The notes beneath the pieces were generated by a model. The model ran no database searches and was not told where the DNA came from. It saw only the letters and a list, made by a program, of their open reading frames with translations. Made by a program: the position numbers and the translations under genes. Shown in pieces: positions 33,935-42,830 of a stretch of DNA of 64,000 bases (position 1 is the first letter of the stretch; every line of letters starts with the position of its first letter). Source of the stretch: Pseudomonas sp. VD-NE ins (GTDB lineage Bacteria; Pseudomonadota; Gammaproteobacteria; Pseudomonadales; Pseudomonadaceae); contig NZ_CP134772.1 in the NCBI RefSeq assembly GCF_031882575.1, forward strand, positions 328,001-392,000. Reading direction: 5' to 3'.

Positions 33935-35016
33935 GTCGATGTGGCTCCTTGTTCCAGTGGCAGAAAGATCGAGAAGGTGGTGTGGCCTGGATGGCTGTCA
34001 CACTCGATCAGGCCCTGGTGCTGGCTGATGATGTTCTGGGTAATGGCCAGGCCGAGTCCGGTACCGTCCGGGCGTCCGCTGACCATGGGAAAGAAAATGG
34101 TTTCCTGAAGTTCCGCCGGGATCCCCGGGCCGTTGTCGATGATCTCGATCTTGGTTACCAGACGATGGCGGATGTGGCCGATGGTGAACTGGCGCATTGC
34201 GCGTGTGCGCAGGCTGATGCGCCCCAGGCGCAGCTCGTTCTGGCTGCTGATCGCCTGCATCGCGTTGCGCACAATGTTCAGCACGGCCTGAATCATTTGC
34301 TCGCGATCGATCAACACGTCGGGAATGCTTGGGTCGTAATCGCGCACCAAGGTGATGCAGCCCTGGCTTTCGGCTTCAACCAGTTGGCAGACGCGCTCGA
34401 GCACTTCGTGGACGTTGCACATCGCCAGCGACGGCAGCTTGTTCGAGCCGAGCATGCGGTCGACCAGATTGCGCAGGCGGTCGGCCTCTTCAATGATCAC
34501 GTTGGTGTAATCGCGCAGGCTGTCTTCCGGCAGCTCGCGAGCCAGCAGTTGCGCGGCGCCACGGATGCCGCCCAGCGGGTTCTTGATTTCGTGGGCGAGG
34601 CCGCGCACCAGCATCTTGCTGGTTTCCTGCTTGGACAGTTGCGCTTCTTCCTTGGTGATCCGCAGCAAGCGGTCACGCGGATGGACTTCCAGCAGGAGCA
34701 TGGTCGCGCCGTTGCTGAGGATCGGCGTCACCGCGTAATCCACGGTCAACGTCTGACCGGTGAGGGCGGTGAGCATCGCTTCGCGTTTGGTAAACGGATG
34801 CGCCTGTTCCACGGCCTGGCGCAGGGAATTCAGCGCCTCGGTGGATTCGGTGAACAGCTCGCTGATGAATTGCCCATGGCTGCGCTGCCCGCTGATGGCG
34901 AGCAGCATCTCCGCCGCCGGGTTCATGTACTCGAGGCGCAATTCGGCGTCGAGCAGGATGGTGGCGGTGGTCAGGTTGTCGAGCAGCAAACGGTGGATTG
35001 CGTCGCTAATAGTCAT
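33931..35016 (-). CDS. ntrB: Nitrogen regulation sensor histidine kinase NtrB (NR-II)
   Basis: This 361-residue cytoplasmic kinase/phosphatase is controlled by PII. An N-terminal PAS domain (TILLDAELRLEYMNPAAEMLL) precedes the phospho-acceptor His in RGLAHEIKNPLGGIRGAAQL (about 137-156) and an ATP-binding domain with DNGPGIPAELQETIFFPMVS and GTGLGLAITQNI. The ATG at 35016 is preceded by AGAGG; the frame upstream lacks support. It forms an operon with ntrC. Confidence 0.96.
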   Translation of the reverse strand: MTISDAIHRLLLDNLTTATILLDAELRLEYMNPAAEMLLAISGQRSHGQFISELFTESTEALNSLRQAVEQAHPFTKREAMLTALTGQTLTVDYAVTPILSNGATMLLLEVHPRDRLLRITKEEAQLSKQETSKMLVRGLAHEIKNPLGGIRGAAQLLARELPEDSLRDYTNVIIEEADRLRNLVDRMLGSNKLPSLAMCNVHEVLERVCQLVEAESQGCITLVRDYDPSIPDVLIDREQMIQAVLNIVRNAMQAISSQNELRLGRISLRTRAMRQFTIGHIRHRLVTKIEIIDNGPGIPAELQETIFFPMVSGRPDGTGLGLAITQNIISQHQGLIECDSHPGHTTFSIFLPLEQGATST

Positions 35017-35215
35017 CGGAGCCTCTTTTGGGGGCGGAGCGTGCGCAACAAGCAAGCGTCGGTATCGGGAAAATGCAAAAACCAAACCAAGGCTCTGAAA
35101 AGAAGCGTTCAACGCCTGAAACAGGCGTTTGACGCTCGTTTGAGTGGCAGGGTGCCAGCTCGAACGGGAAGTTTCGAACCAAAATGGGTTGGGTTGTGGG
35201 TACGGTGCAAACTAT

Positions 35216-35232
35216 TGCACCAATATAGTGCG
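35216..35232 (-). promoter_or_regulatory. Probable NtrC-binding site upstream of ntrBC
   Basis: The dyad TGCACCAATATAGTGCG contains GCAC and GTGC separated by 7 bases, the geometry of the enterobacterial glnA NtrC sites. A second dyad, GGTGCAAACTATTGCACC, overlaps it just to the left. It lies about 200 bases before the ntrB start, which suggests autoregulation, although glnA-proximal transcription could also be affected. Confidence 0.55.
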
Positions 35233-35247
35233 CAAAGCTGAACGGCG

Positions 35248-35871
35248 TTAGAAGAAACGCAGGAAGGGGTTTTTCGGCTCTTCGGGTTTGTCTTTCAATG
35301 GGCATTCCGGGCGCACGCCGTAGTCTTCGGCGACGCAGGGTTTGACCTGGCGTTTTTGCGCGAGGGAAATGCGTAGCATGTGGAAGGGCTGGTTGGCGGT
35401 GCGTTCGACTGTTCTGCCTTCAGCGTCGAGGATTTCGACGGAAAGATTGTGGCTGCCGCGATCAATATTGTTCAGCGGGAACACCGGACTCAGGCCGGGT
35501 TCGCCGGTGGCCTGCCCATCCAGCAGCAAGCGATAGCGGTGGCCGCGTTGCAGGCCCGGCTCGCTGGTGACACTGACGATGATTTCGCCGGCGCTGCTGC
35601 GAATGGTTGCATCGGGTTCGGGCACCAGAATGCGCAGCATGTCGTAGTGGAACAGCGGCTGTTCCGGGGATTTTTTTGCGGTGGTGATCGGTGCGGCAGC
35701 GGTTGAATTGGCGGACATGCGATTGCTGGTCGCGATCGGTACGCGTTTGGCGTTGCCGCGCGGTTGATCGGTGTAGACGCGATTGCCCTGCGCATCGATG
35801 TAAGTGAATACTTCGGCTGAGGCTTGCAGTGTCACCATCGCCATCGCGACGATCAGCCATGCGCGGATCAT
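35248..35871 (-). CDS. DUF4124 domain exported protein (1)
   Basis: This 207-residue protein has a signal peptide (about 1-19, ending LQASA) and the DUF4124 motif at the mature N-terminus (VFTYIDAQGNRVYTDQP). A Ser/Thr/Ala-rich linker (about 45-65) precedes a beta-rich domain (GEIIVSVTSEPGLQRGHRYRLLLDGQ) with two cysteines near the C-terminus that could form a disulfide. Function is unknown. It overlaps the next gene upstream by 4 nt, and the two are paralogues. Confidence 0.88.
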   Translation of the reverse strand: MIRAWLIVAMAMVTLQASAEVFTYIDAQGNRVYTDQPRGNAKRVPIATSNRMSANSTAAAPITTAKKSPEQPLFHYDMLRILVPEPDATIRSSAGEIIVSVTSEPGLQRGHRYRLLLDGQATGEPGLSPVFPLNNIDRGSHNLSVEILDAEGRTVERTANQPFHMLRISLAQKRQVKPCVAEDYGVRPECPLKDKPEEPKNPFLRFF

Positions 35872-36380
35872 GGCGTGTGCACCCGTTGTACGCTGAGGGC
35901 GACTGGCGGGCTCTGTTGAATGATCATCTGACCGTCGATGACCTGCACGGCGAGACGATGCTCGCCGCGATCGACGTTCACCAACTGCAGAATCGGCACA
36001 TTGCTTGGCTGGCCGTAGGGTTCGTCATCGAGTACCAGCCTTAATTGATGCGGCGGTTGCAGACGCGGCTTGATCAGCACGTTGACGATGAAGGTGCCGT
36101 TGTTCGCGCGCAGGGCTTCTTCGGTGGGCAGCCCGGCGAGTTCGAGGATGTCGTAGGCGTTGCGCTGAGGTTCGCGGTTGTCGCTGACGGGCGCAGGGGG
36201 TGCGCTCGGTGCTTGCGGCTCGACGCGATTGAGCGGCGGCAATTCCACGGGCTGCGCCTGTACGCCGTCCGGCGAATGATCGCTGTACACCGTGTTGCCA
36301 TTGGCATCGGTGTACTTGTAGATCTGCGCGGCGGCGGGCAGGGCGATCAACAATAGAATGTAGAGAAAGGTGCGACCCAT
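35868..36380 (-). CDS. DUF4124 domain exported protein (2)
   Basis: This 170-residue paralogue of the gene just downstream has a signal peptide (MGRTFLYILLLIALPAAA), DUF4124 (IYKYTDANGNTVYSDHSPDG), a Pro-rich linker, and a domain with LRLVLDDEPYGQPSNVPILQL matching LLLDGQATGEPGLSPVFPL in its neighbour. The ATG at 36380 starts the signal peptide; the open frame upstream is not supported. The pair sits between ntrBC and glnA; no direct role in nitrogen control can be shown. Confidence 0.87.
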   Translation of the reverse strand: MGRTFLYILLLIALPAAAQIYKYTDANGNTVYSDHSPDGVQAQPVELPPLNRVEPQAPSAPPAPVSDNREPQRNAYDILELAGLPTEEALRANNGTFIVNVLIKPRLQPPHQLRLVLDDEPYGQPSNVPILQLVNVDRGEHRLAVQVIDGQMIIQQSPPVALSVQRVHTP

Positions 36381-36484
36381 GAAATCGACCGGGATAGAAA
36401 GCGATGGGGTGCAGCATAGGTCAGACGCGACGGTTGGCCCAACCCTGCACACATCCAGAGATTATTCAGACACCACAAATCCCC

Positions 36485-36573
36485 TGTGGGAGCGAGCCTG
36501 CTCGCGAATGCGGTGCGTCATTGGCAGTGATGGCGACTGATACGACGCCTTCGCGAGCAGGCTCGCTCCCACA
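36485..36573. repeat. REP pair, type A
   Basis: An inverted pair of the type A core lies between the DUF4124 gene and the glnA terminator, with the usual about 40-nt spacer. Confidence 0.9.
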
Positions 36574-36605
36574 GGGATCTGCGTGACGCCATAAAATCGC
36601 GGGCA

Positions 36606-36637
36606 ATAAAAAAGGCCTCCCGAAGGAGGCCTCTTTC
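36606..36637 (-). terminator. Rho-independent terminator of glnA
   Basis: An 8-bp perfect stem (AGGCCTCC / GGAGGCCT) with a CGAA loop is followed on the minus strand by TTTTTTATT. It begins 31 bases past the glnA stop. Confidence 0.9.
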
Positions 36638-36667
36638 ACTCACGCCACGTAACGCGGCGCTACCGGA

Positions 36668-38074
36668 TCAGCAGCTGTAGTACAGCTCATATTCCAGTGG
36701 GTGTACGAAGGTGCGAACCTTGATTTCTTCTTCCGATTTCAGCGCGATGTAAGCGTCGATGAAGTCGTCGGAGAACACGCCGCCCTTGGTCAGGAACGCG
36801 CGGCCCTTGTCCAGCTCTTCCAGGGCTTCTTTCAGGCTGCCGCAAACTTGCGGGATCTCTTTCGCCTCTTCAGGCGGCAGGTCGTACAGGTTTTTGTCGG
36901 CAGCGTCGCCCGGGTGGATCTTGTTCTGGATACCGTCCAGACCGGCCATCAGCAGTGCTGCGAAGGCCAGGTACGGGTTGGCAGCCGGATCCGGGAAGCG
37001 TGCTTCGATACGGCGGGCTTTCGGGCTCGACACGTAAGGAATACGGATCGAAGCGGAACGGTTGCGAGCCGAGTAGGCCAGCATTACCGGAGCTTCGAAG
37101 CCTGGTACCAGACGCTTGTAGGAGTTGGTCGCCGGGTTGGTGAAGCCGTTCAGGGCCTTACCGTGCTTGATGATGCCGCCGATGAAGTACAGAGCGGTAT
37201 CGGACAGGCCGGCATAGCCTTCACCGGCGAAGGTGTTCTTGCCGTCTTTCCAGATCGACATGTGTACGTGCATGCCCGAACCGTTGTCGCCGTACAGTGG
37301 CTTCGGCATGAAGGTCGCGGTGCGGCCGTAAGCGTCAGCAACGTTGTGGACAACGTACTTCAGGGTCTGGGTTTCGTCGGCTTTCTTCACCAGGGTGTTG
37401 AACTTGACGCCGATTTCGTTCTGGCCGGCAGTCGCCACTTCGTGGTGGTGAACTTCAACGGTCAGGCCCATTTCTTCCAGTGCGTTGCACATGGAGGTAC
37501 GGATTTCGTGGTCGTGGTCGAACGGTGGAACCGGGAAGTAGCCGCCTTTCACGCCTGGACGGTGACCCTTGTTGCCGCCTTCGATGTCCTGGTCGGACAT
37601 CCACGAACCTTGCTCGGAGTAGATCTTGAACATCGAGCCGGAAATGTCCGACTTGAATTTCACCGAGTCAAAGATGAAGAATTCTGGCTCTGGACCGGCG
37701 AACACGGTGTCACCGATACCGGTGGCTTTCAGGTGTTCTTCGGCACGCTTGGCGATCGCACGTGGGTCGCGGTCGTAGCCTTGCATGCTCGAAGGTTCGA
37801 TGATGTCGCACACCAGGATCAGAGTGGCGTCTTCGGTGAAAGGGTCGAGAACGGCAGTTTCGTCAACCGGCATCAGGATCATGTCGGAGGCTTCGATGCC
37901 TTTCCAGCCAGCGATGGAGGAACCGTCGAACATCTTGCCGACTTCGAAGAAGTCTTCATCCAGCGCATCGCGAGCCGGCATGGTCACGTGGTGCTGAGTG
38001 CCTTTGGTGTCCGTGAAGCGCAGATCAATCCACTTGACGTCATGATCTTTGATGAGTTGAACCGTCTTCGACAT
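36668..38074 (-). CDS. glnA: Glutamine synthetase, type I (GlnA)
   Basis: This 468-residue dodecameric enzyme assimilates ammonia into glutamine. Visible motifs are [13 protein letters not shown] (beta-grasp), the active site EPEFFIFD and [15 protein letters not shown], the ATP site [13 protein letters not shown], and the adenylylated tyrosine in [14 protein letters not shown], so it is regulated by GlnE. The ATG at 38074 is preceded by GGAGG. A sigma54 promoter about 85 bases upstream of the start supports NtrC control. Confidence 0.97.
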   Translation of the reverse strand: MSKTVQLIKDHDVKWIDLRFTDTKGTQHHVTMPARDALDEDFFEVGKMFDGSSIAGWKGIEASDMILMPVDETAVLDPFTEDATLILVCDIIEPSSMQGYDRDPRAIAKRAEEHLKATGIGDTVFAGPEPEFFIFDSVKFKSDISGSMFKIYSEQGSWMSDQDIEGGNKGHRPGVKGGYFPVPPFDHDHEIRTSMCNALEEMGLTVEVHHHEVATAGQNEIGVKFNTLVKKADETQTLKYVVHNVADAYGRTATFMPKPLYGDNGSGMHVHMSIWKDGKNTFAGEGYAGLSDTALYFIGGIIKHGKALNGFTNPATNSYKRLVPGFEAPVMLAYSARNRSASIRIPYVSSPKARRIEARFPDPAANPYLAFAALLMAGLDGIQNKIHPGDAADKNLYDLPPEEAKEIPQVCGSLKEALEELDKGRAFLTKGGVFSDDFIDAYIALKSEEEIKVRTFVHPLEYELYYSC

Positions 38075-38170
38075 ATGTCCTCCGGGTGGCTTCGGGCTTG
38101 GTAGTGGATGCCCTTGAATTTGGGTGATGCCGGCGCGAATACTCTGCCAAGGCAACCTGCCTCACAAGGG

Positions 38171-38186
38171 AGCAAATTGCATGCCA
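38171..38186 (-). promoter_or_regulatory. Sigma54 promoter of glnA
   Basis: On the minus strand TGGCATGCAATTTGCT matches the TGGCACG-N4-TTGCW consensus with correct GG/GC spacing. The predicted start is near 38159. The stretch upstream to 38330 contains GGTGC and TGCAC half sites near 38301-38323 but no full NtrC dyad that I could find. Confidence 0.8.
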
Positions 38187-38332
38187 GTGCCCCAGCATGG
38201 GTTTTTTGCCCCAAATTCACGCTTATAAAGGCTTCAAACGCCTGATCGCTGGAAATCTCGCCCTCTAATGTAGCGTCTTGATTCGAAAATGACCTGTTTT
38301 GGTGCGTGCAAAACCTTCTGCACATTAACTGG

Positions 38333-38360
38333 TTAAACCTTGAGCAATTTCCGCTATAAT
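38333..38360 (+). promoter_or_regulatory. Predicted sigma70 promoter of thiI
   Basis: A perfect TATAAT at 38355-38360 is preceded by TTAAAC at 16-bp spacing. The expected transcript start lies about 36 bases before the thiI ATG. The region is shared with the divergent glnA control sequences. Confidence 0.55.
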
Positions 38361-38402
38361 CCGCGCCCCCCTTTTTCGGCTGGCCGTTCGCGCGCTGTTT
38401 TC

Positions 38403-39857
38403 ATGAAACTAATCGTAAAAGTCTTCCCCGAGATCACCATCAAAAGCCGACCTGTCCGGACGAAGTTCATCCGCCAGTTGGCCAAGAACATCCGCACCGT
38501 GCTCCGCGACCTGGACCCGGCCGTGGTGGTGAACGGTGTGTGGGACAATCTCGAGCTGGAAACCCGCGTTACCGACGCCAAAGCCTTGAAAGAGATGGGT
38601 GAGCGCCTGACCTGCATGCCGGGCATCGCGCACTTTCTGCAGATCGACGAGTACCCGCTGGGCGACTTCGACGACATCACCGAAAAGTGCAAACAGCACT
38701 ACGGTGATGCGCTGGCCGGGAAGATTTTTTCGGTGCGCTGCAAGCGCGCGGGCAAGCACACGTTCAGCTCGATGGATGTCGAAAAATACGTCGGCAGCAA
38801 GCTGCGCCGTGAGTGCGGTGCCGCCGGTATCGACCTGAAAGCGCCGGAAATCGAAGTCCGTATTGAAGTTCGCGACAAACGGTTGTTTGTCATCCACAGC
38901 CAGCACAACGGCATCGGCGGTTACCCGCTCGGCGCCCTCGAGCAGACGCTGGTATTGATGTCCGGCGGCTTTGACTCGACCGTTGCCGCCTACCAGATCA
39001 TTCGTCGCGGCCTGATGACGCACTTCTGCTTCTTCAATCTTGGCGGTCGTGCCCACGAATTGGGCGTGATGGAAGTCGCGCATTTCATCTGGAAGAAGTA
39101 CGGCAGCTCGCAACGCGTGCTATTTGTCAGTGTTCCGTTCGAAGAAGTGCTGGGTGAAATTCTCGGCAAAGTCGATAACAGTCATATGGGCGTCGTATTG
39201 AAGCGTATGATGTTGCGCGCGGCCTCCAACATCGCCGATCGCCTGCAGATCGAGGCGCTGGTCACTGGCGAGGCGATCTCCCAGGTGTCGAGCCAGACGC
39301 TGCCGAACCTGTCGGTGATCGACTGCGTGACCGACAAGCTGGTCCTGCGTCCGCTGATCGTGGCGCACAAGCAGGACATCATCGACACCGCCAACGAGAT
39401 CGGCACGGCCGATTTCGCCCGGCACATGCCGGAATACTGTGGGGTCATTTCGGTCAACCCGAAGACCGCCGCCAAACGCGGTCGCGTTGAACACGAAGAG
39501 AAAGAATTCGACATGGCAGTCCTCGAGCGTGCGCTCGAAAACGCCAAACTGGTGCCAATCGATCGGGTAATCGACGAATTGGGCCAGGACGTACAGATTG
39601 AAGAAGTCAGCGAAGCACTGGCAGGCCAGATCGTGATCGACATCCGTCACCCGGATGCCGCCGAGGATGAGCCGCTGGAACTCGCTGGCGTAGAAGTACA
39701 GACGATGCCGTTCTACGCAGTGAACGCTCGTTTCAAGGAGCTGGATCCGACTCGCCAGTACCTGCTGTATTGCGACAAAGGCGTGATGAGTCGCCTGCAT
39801 GCTCACCATTTGCTCAGTGAGGGGCATGCCAATGTGCGCGTTTATCGACCGAGCTAA
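38403..39857 (+). CDS. thiI: tRNA uracil 4-sulfurtransferase ThiI
   Basis: This 484-residue enzyme makes 4-thiouridine at tRNA position 8 and contributes to thiamine thiazole synthesis. It has an N-terminal ferredoxin-like/THUMP region (1-165), a PP-loop ([13 protein letters not shown], about 184-196), the catalytic-cysteine segment MPEYCGVIS, and a C-terminal rhodanese domain with the persulfide cysteine in [17 protein letters not shown]. The rhodanese extension marks the long, gammaproteobacterial form. The ATG at 38403 starts the conserved [15 protein letters not shown]. Confidence 0.96.
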   Translation: MKLIVKVFPEITIKSRPVRTKFIRQLAKNIRTVLRDLDPAVVVNGVWDNLELETRVTDAKALKEMGERLTCMPGIAHFLQIDEYPLGDFDDITEKCKQHYGDALAGKIFSVRCKRAGKHTFSSMDVEKYVGSKLRRECGAAGIDLKAPEIEVRIEVRDKRLFVIHSQHNGIGGYPLGALEQTLVLMSGGFDSTVAAYQIIRRGLMTHFCFFNLGGRAHELGVMEVAHFIWKKYGSSQRVLFVSVPFEEVLGEILGKVDNSHMGVVLKRMMLRAASNIADRLQIEALVTGEAISQVSSQTLPNLSVIDCVTDKLVLRPLIVAHKQDIIDTANEIGTADFARHMPEYCGVISVNPKTAAKRGRVEHEEKEFDMAVLERALENAKLVPIDRVIDELGQDVQIEEVSEALAGQIVIDIRHPDAAEDEPLELAGVEVQTMPFYAVNARFKELDPTRQYLLYCDKGVMSRLHAHHLLSEGHANVRVYRPS

Positions 39858-39996
39858 GTGCCCGGGGCTGTTTGCCTGTGGCCTGCGTCACCGGCCCCCC
39901 GACACCGCCGTCAAGCTGTAACGGCCATGCCGGACACTACTGCTAATCGCTGCCAAGACTTGTCAGCAAACCGAATCCTCTGATCGAGATACACAA

Positions 39997-41817
39997 GTGA
40001 TCGAAAATCTACGCAACATCGCCATCATTGCCCACGTTGACCATGGTAAAACCACCCTGGTAGACAAACTCCTGCGTCAATCCGGCACTCTGGAGCGCAA
40101 CGAGCTCAACGACGAGCGCGTGATGGACTCCAACGACCAGGAAAAAGAGCGCGGTATTACCATTCTGGCGAAAAACACCGCCATCAACTGGAACGGCTAC
40201 CACATCAACATCGTGGACACCCCGGGCCACGCCGACTTCGGTGGCGAAGTTGAACGCGTAATGTCGATGGTTGACTCCGTTCTGCTGCTGGTTGACGCTC
40301 AAGACGGCCCTATGCCGCAAACCCGTTTCGTGACCAAGAAGGCTTTCGAAGCCGGCCTGCGTCCAATCGTGGTGATCAACAAGGTTGACCGTCCAGGCGC
40401 GCGTCCGGACTGGGTTCTGGACCAGATCTTCGACCTGTTCGACAACCTCGGTGCAACCGAAGAACAACTGGACTTCCAGGTTGTTTACGCTTCGGCCCTG
40501 AACGGCATTGCCGGTCTGGATCACACCGCCATGGCGGAAGACATGACTCCGCTGTACCAAGCGGTAGTCGACCACGTTCCGCCTCCGGCTGTTGACCGTG
40601 ACGGCGCGTTCCAGATGCAGATCTCCGCTCTGGACTACAACAGCTTCCTGGGTGTTATCGGCGTTGGCCGTATCGCTCGTGGCCGCGTCAAGCCGAACAC
40701 CCCGGTTGTGGCGATCGGTGCCGACGGCAAGCGCCGTAACGGCCGTATCCTGAAACTGATGGGTCACCACGGTCTGCACCGCATCGACGTTGAAGAAGCT
40801 GCAGCAGGCGATATCGTTTGCATCAGCGGTATGGACTCGCTGTTCATCTCCGACACCCTGTGCCACCCGGACACTGTCGAGGCGATGAAGCCTCTGACCG
40901 TTGACGAGCCAACCGTTTCGATGACCTTCCAGGTAAACGACTCGCCATTCTGCGGTAAAGAAGGCAAGTTCGTGACGTCCCGTAACATCAAGGACCGTCT
41001 GGACAAAGAGCTGTTGTACAACGTTGCACTGCGCGTTGAAGAAGGCGACACCGCTGACAAGTTCAAGGTTTCCGGCCGTGGTGAGCTGCACCTCTCGGTA
41101 CTGATCGAAACCATGCGTCGCGAAGGCTTCGAGCTGGCCCTGGGCCGTCCTGAAGTAATCATTCGTGAAGTGAACGGCGTTAAACAAGAACCGTTCGAAA
41201 ACGTCACCATCGACATCCCTGAAGAAGCTCAGGGCAAGGTCATGGAAGAGATGGGTCTGCGTAAAGGCGACCTGAGCAACATGGTTCCTGATGGCAAGGG
41301 CCGTGTTCGTCTGGAATACAACATCCCTGCTCGCGGTCTGATCGGTTTCCGTAACCAGTTCCTGACCCTGACCAACGGTGCTGGCATCCTGACCTCGATC
41401 TTCGATCGCTACGACACCGTCAAGTCGGGCCACATGTCCGGCCGTCAGAACGGCGTTCTGGTTTCGGTTGAAACCGGTAAGGCACTGACCTACTCGCTGG
41501 AAACCCTGCAGGCTCGTGGCAAGCTGTTCGTAGAACACGGCCAGGAGATCTACAACGGTCAAATCGTTGGTCAGAACAGCCGCGACAACGACCTGGGCGT
41601 TAACCCTACCAAGGGCAAGAAGCTCGACAACATGCGTGCTTCGGGTAAAGACGAAACCATCGCTCTGGTACCACCTGTTCGCTTCACCCTGGAACAGGCT
41701 CTGGAATACATCCAGGAAGACGAGCTGTGCGAAGTGACTCCTAAGTCCATCCGTCTTCGCAAGAAGATCCTGGACGAAAGCGAGCGTACCCGCGCTGCCA
41801 AGAAAGCCAAGGTGTAA
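39997..41817 (+). CDS. typA: Ribosome-associated GTPase TypA/BipA
   Basis: This 606-residue translational GTPase is involved in 50S assembly and stress adaptation. G motifs are AHVDHGKTT (about 11-19), the switch I segment [13 protein letters not shown] and NKVD. Domain II, the EF-G-like domains, and the BipA-specific C-terminal domain ([16 protein letters not shown]) are complete. The start codon is GTG ([11 protein letters not shown]), with GAGA about 8 bases upstream. A strong terminator follows. Confidence 0.96.
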   Translation: MIENLRNIAIIAHVDHGKTTLVDKLLRQSGTLERNELNDERVMDSNDQEKERGITILAKNTAINWNGYHINIVDTPGHADFGGEVERVMSMVDSVLLLVDAQDGPMPQTRFVTKKAFEAGLRPIVVINKVDRPGARPDWVLDQIFDLFDNLGATEEQLDFQVVYASALNGIAGLDHTAMAEDMTPLYQAVVDHVPPPAVDRDGAFQMQISALDYNSFLGVIGVGRIARGRVKPNTPVVAIGADGKRRNGRILKLMGHHGLHRIDVEEAAAGDIVCISGMDSLFISDTLCHPDTVEAMKPLTVDEPTVSMTFQVNDSPFCGKEGKFVTSRNIKDRLDKELLYNVALRVEEGDTADKFKVSGRGELHLSVLIETMRREGFELALGRPEVIIREVNGVKQEPFENVTIDIPEEAQGKVMEEMGLRKGDLSNMVPDGKGRVRLEYNIPARGLIGFRNQFLTLTNGAGILTSIFDRYDTVKSGHMSGRQNGVLVSVETGKALTYSLETLQARGKLFVEHGQEIYNGQIVGQNSRDNDLGVNPTKGKKLDNMRASGKDETIALVPPVRFTLEQALEYIQEDELCEVTPKSIRLRKKILDESERTRAAKKAKV

Positions 41818-41837
41818 TTTAGCCCGAGCTTGAAAAA

Positions 41838-41875
41838 AACGCCCCCGGTCGCGAGACCGGGGGCGTTTTTGTTTG
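41838..41875 (+). terminator. Rho-independent terminator of typA
   Basis: A 13-bp perfect stem (AACGCCCCCGGTC / GACCGGGGGCGTT) with a GCGA tetraloop is followed by a T-rich run. Confidence 0.93.
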
Positions 41876-41904
41876 TCTGGGGGAAGTGTGTTGAAGCTGA
41901 AAAG

Positions 41905-42127
41905 CCCCTCACCCTAGCCCTCTCCCGGAGGGAGAGGGGACTGACCGTGGGATATTCATGAGATGCATCGACTTGAAAGAATTCTGCTGAATCCATAATC
42001 GATTTGGTGGGGCTGTACCGAATCTATAATCGACTATATTTTTCAGGTCGATGTCAGGCGCAAGACACTTCGGTCGGCTCCCTCTCCCTCCGGGAGAGGG
42101 CTGGGCGGGCGGCGTTCCGATGAGGGT
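41905..42127. repeat. GC-rich inverted-repeat element, type D, copy 2
   Basis: It begins CCCCTCACCCTAGCCCTCTC and ends GGGAGAGGGCTGGGCGGG...GATGAGGG, with the GGGAGAGGGGACTGACCG and CGGCTCCCTCTCCC blocks seen in the other copies. The centre is longer (about 130 bp), AT-rich and unrelated, including two near-copies of the short motif ATAATCGA. Confidence 0.75.
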
Positions 42128-42133
42128 AAGCTT

Positions 42134-42571
42134 TTAAAACTTCTCGATCGCGCGGAAATTCTGCACGCGCTCAACTTCTTTCGGCTTGTAAGCGCAATAC
42201 CCCGGCCGCGGCCCGATCTTCGGGTGATTGCGGCAGGTATCCGGGCGCTTGTCATAAATGGTGCACAAGCGGCTCTTACGATCCAGGTAGTAGCAATCGT
42301 TGTTGCTCATGCGCTGCAGGGTAAAGATGCCGGACTTCTGATTGAAACGCTCAACCAAGCCTTCCTTTTGCAGACGCTTGGCGATGTTCTTTGGCGGATC
42401 GCCCAGTTCGAACTCGTCGACCACACCGATGCGCACCAGATCCTTGATCTTCACCTCGACCGGCAGCGTGCAGCAGCTGGACACGCAGGAACCGCACATC
42501 GGGGCTGAGTATTTTGCCCACGTATCGAGACGATCGATCTCGGCGGCGGCAATCAGGTTGGGCTTCATCAT
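42134..42571 (-). CDS. YkgJ family cysteine-cluster protein
   Basis: This 145-residue cytoplasmic protein has at least eight cysteines in the YkgJ pattern: CGSCVSSCC (about 26-34), then NDCYYLDRKSRLCTIYDKRP, DTCRNHPKIGPRPGYC. It probably binds zinc or an iron-sulfur cluster; no catalytic function is established for the family. It is a single gene on the minus strand between typA and glgP. Confidence 0.9.
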   Translation of the reverse strand: MMKPNLIAAAEIDRLDTWAKYSAPMCGSCVSSCCTLPVEVKIKDLVRIGVVDEFELGDPPKNIAKRLQKEGLVERFNQKSGIFTLQRMSNNDCYYLDRKSRLCTIYDKRPDTCRNHPKIGPRPGYCAYKPKEVERVQNFRAIEKF

Positions 42572-42830
42572 CGGGAGTTACCAGGCGTGTGTGCATCAGG
42601 GCGCGCGATCATACCGGGACTGGTGGATTTTTGAACAACCTTTCGCCAGATTTTTTCTGCGTGCAGGCACATTGCCGGACAATTCGGCACGGCCCCTGCA
42701 TTCATTAGCTCACTCGACAAGGTAATGCCGGGCTATCTCACAGTCTCAGGAAATACTGCCGAACCAGAGCCCTCACCGTCGGTCAGACCGTCTAGGCTCA
42801 GACAATTCCCGCTCGCTCGAGGTCCTATTG

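Noticed and set aside
36701..38104. Plus-strand open frame of 467 codons opposite glnA
   Set aside because: glnA is certain on the minus strand with promoter and terminator; the opposite frame has no family match.
40009..41562. Minus-strand open frame of 517 codons opposite typA
   Set aside because: typA is complete and strongly conserved; the antisense frame is a GC-bias artefact.
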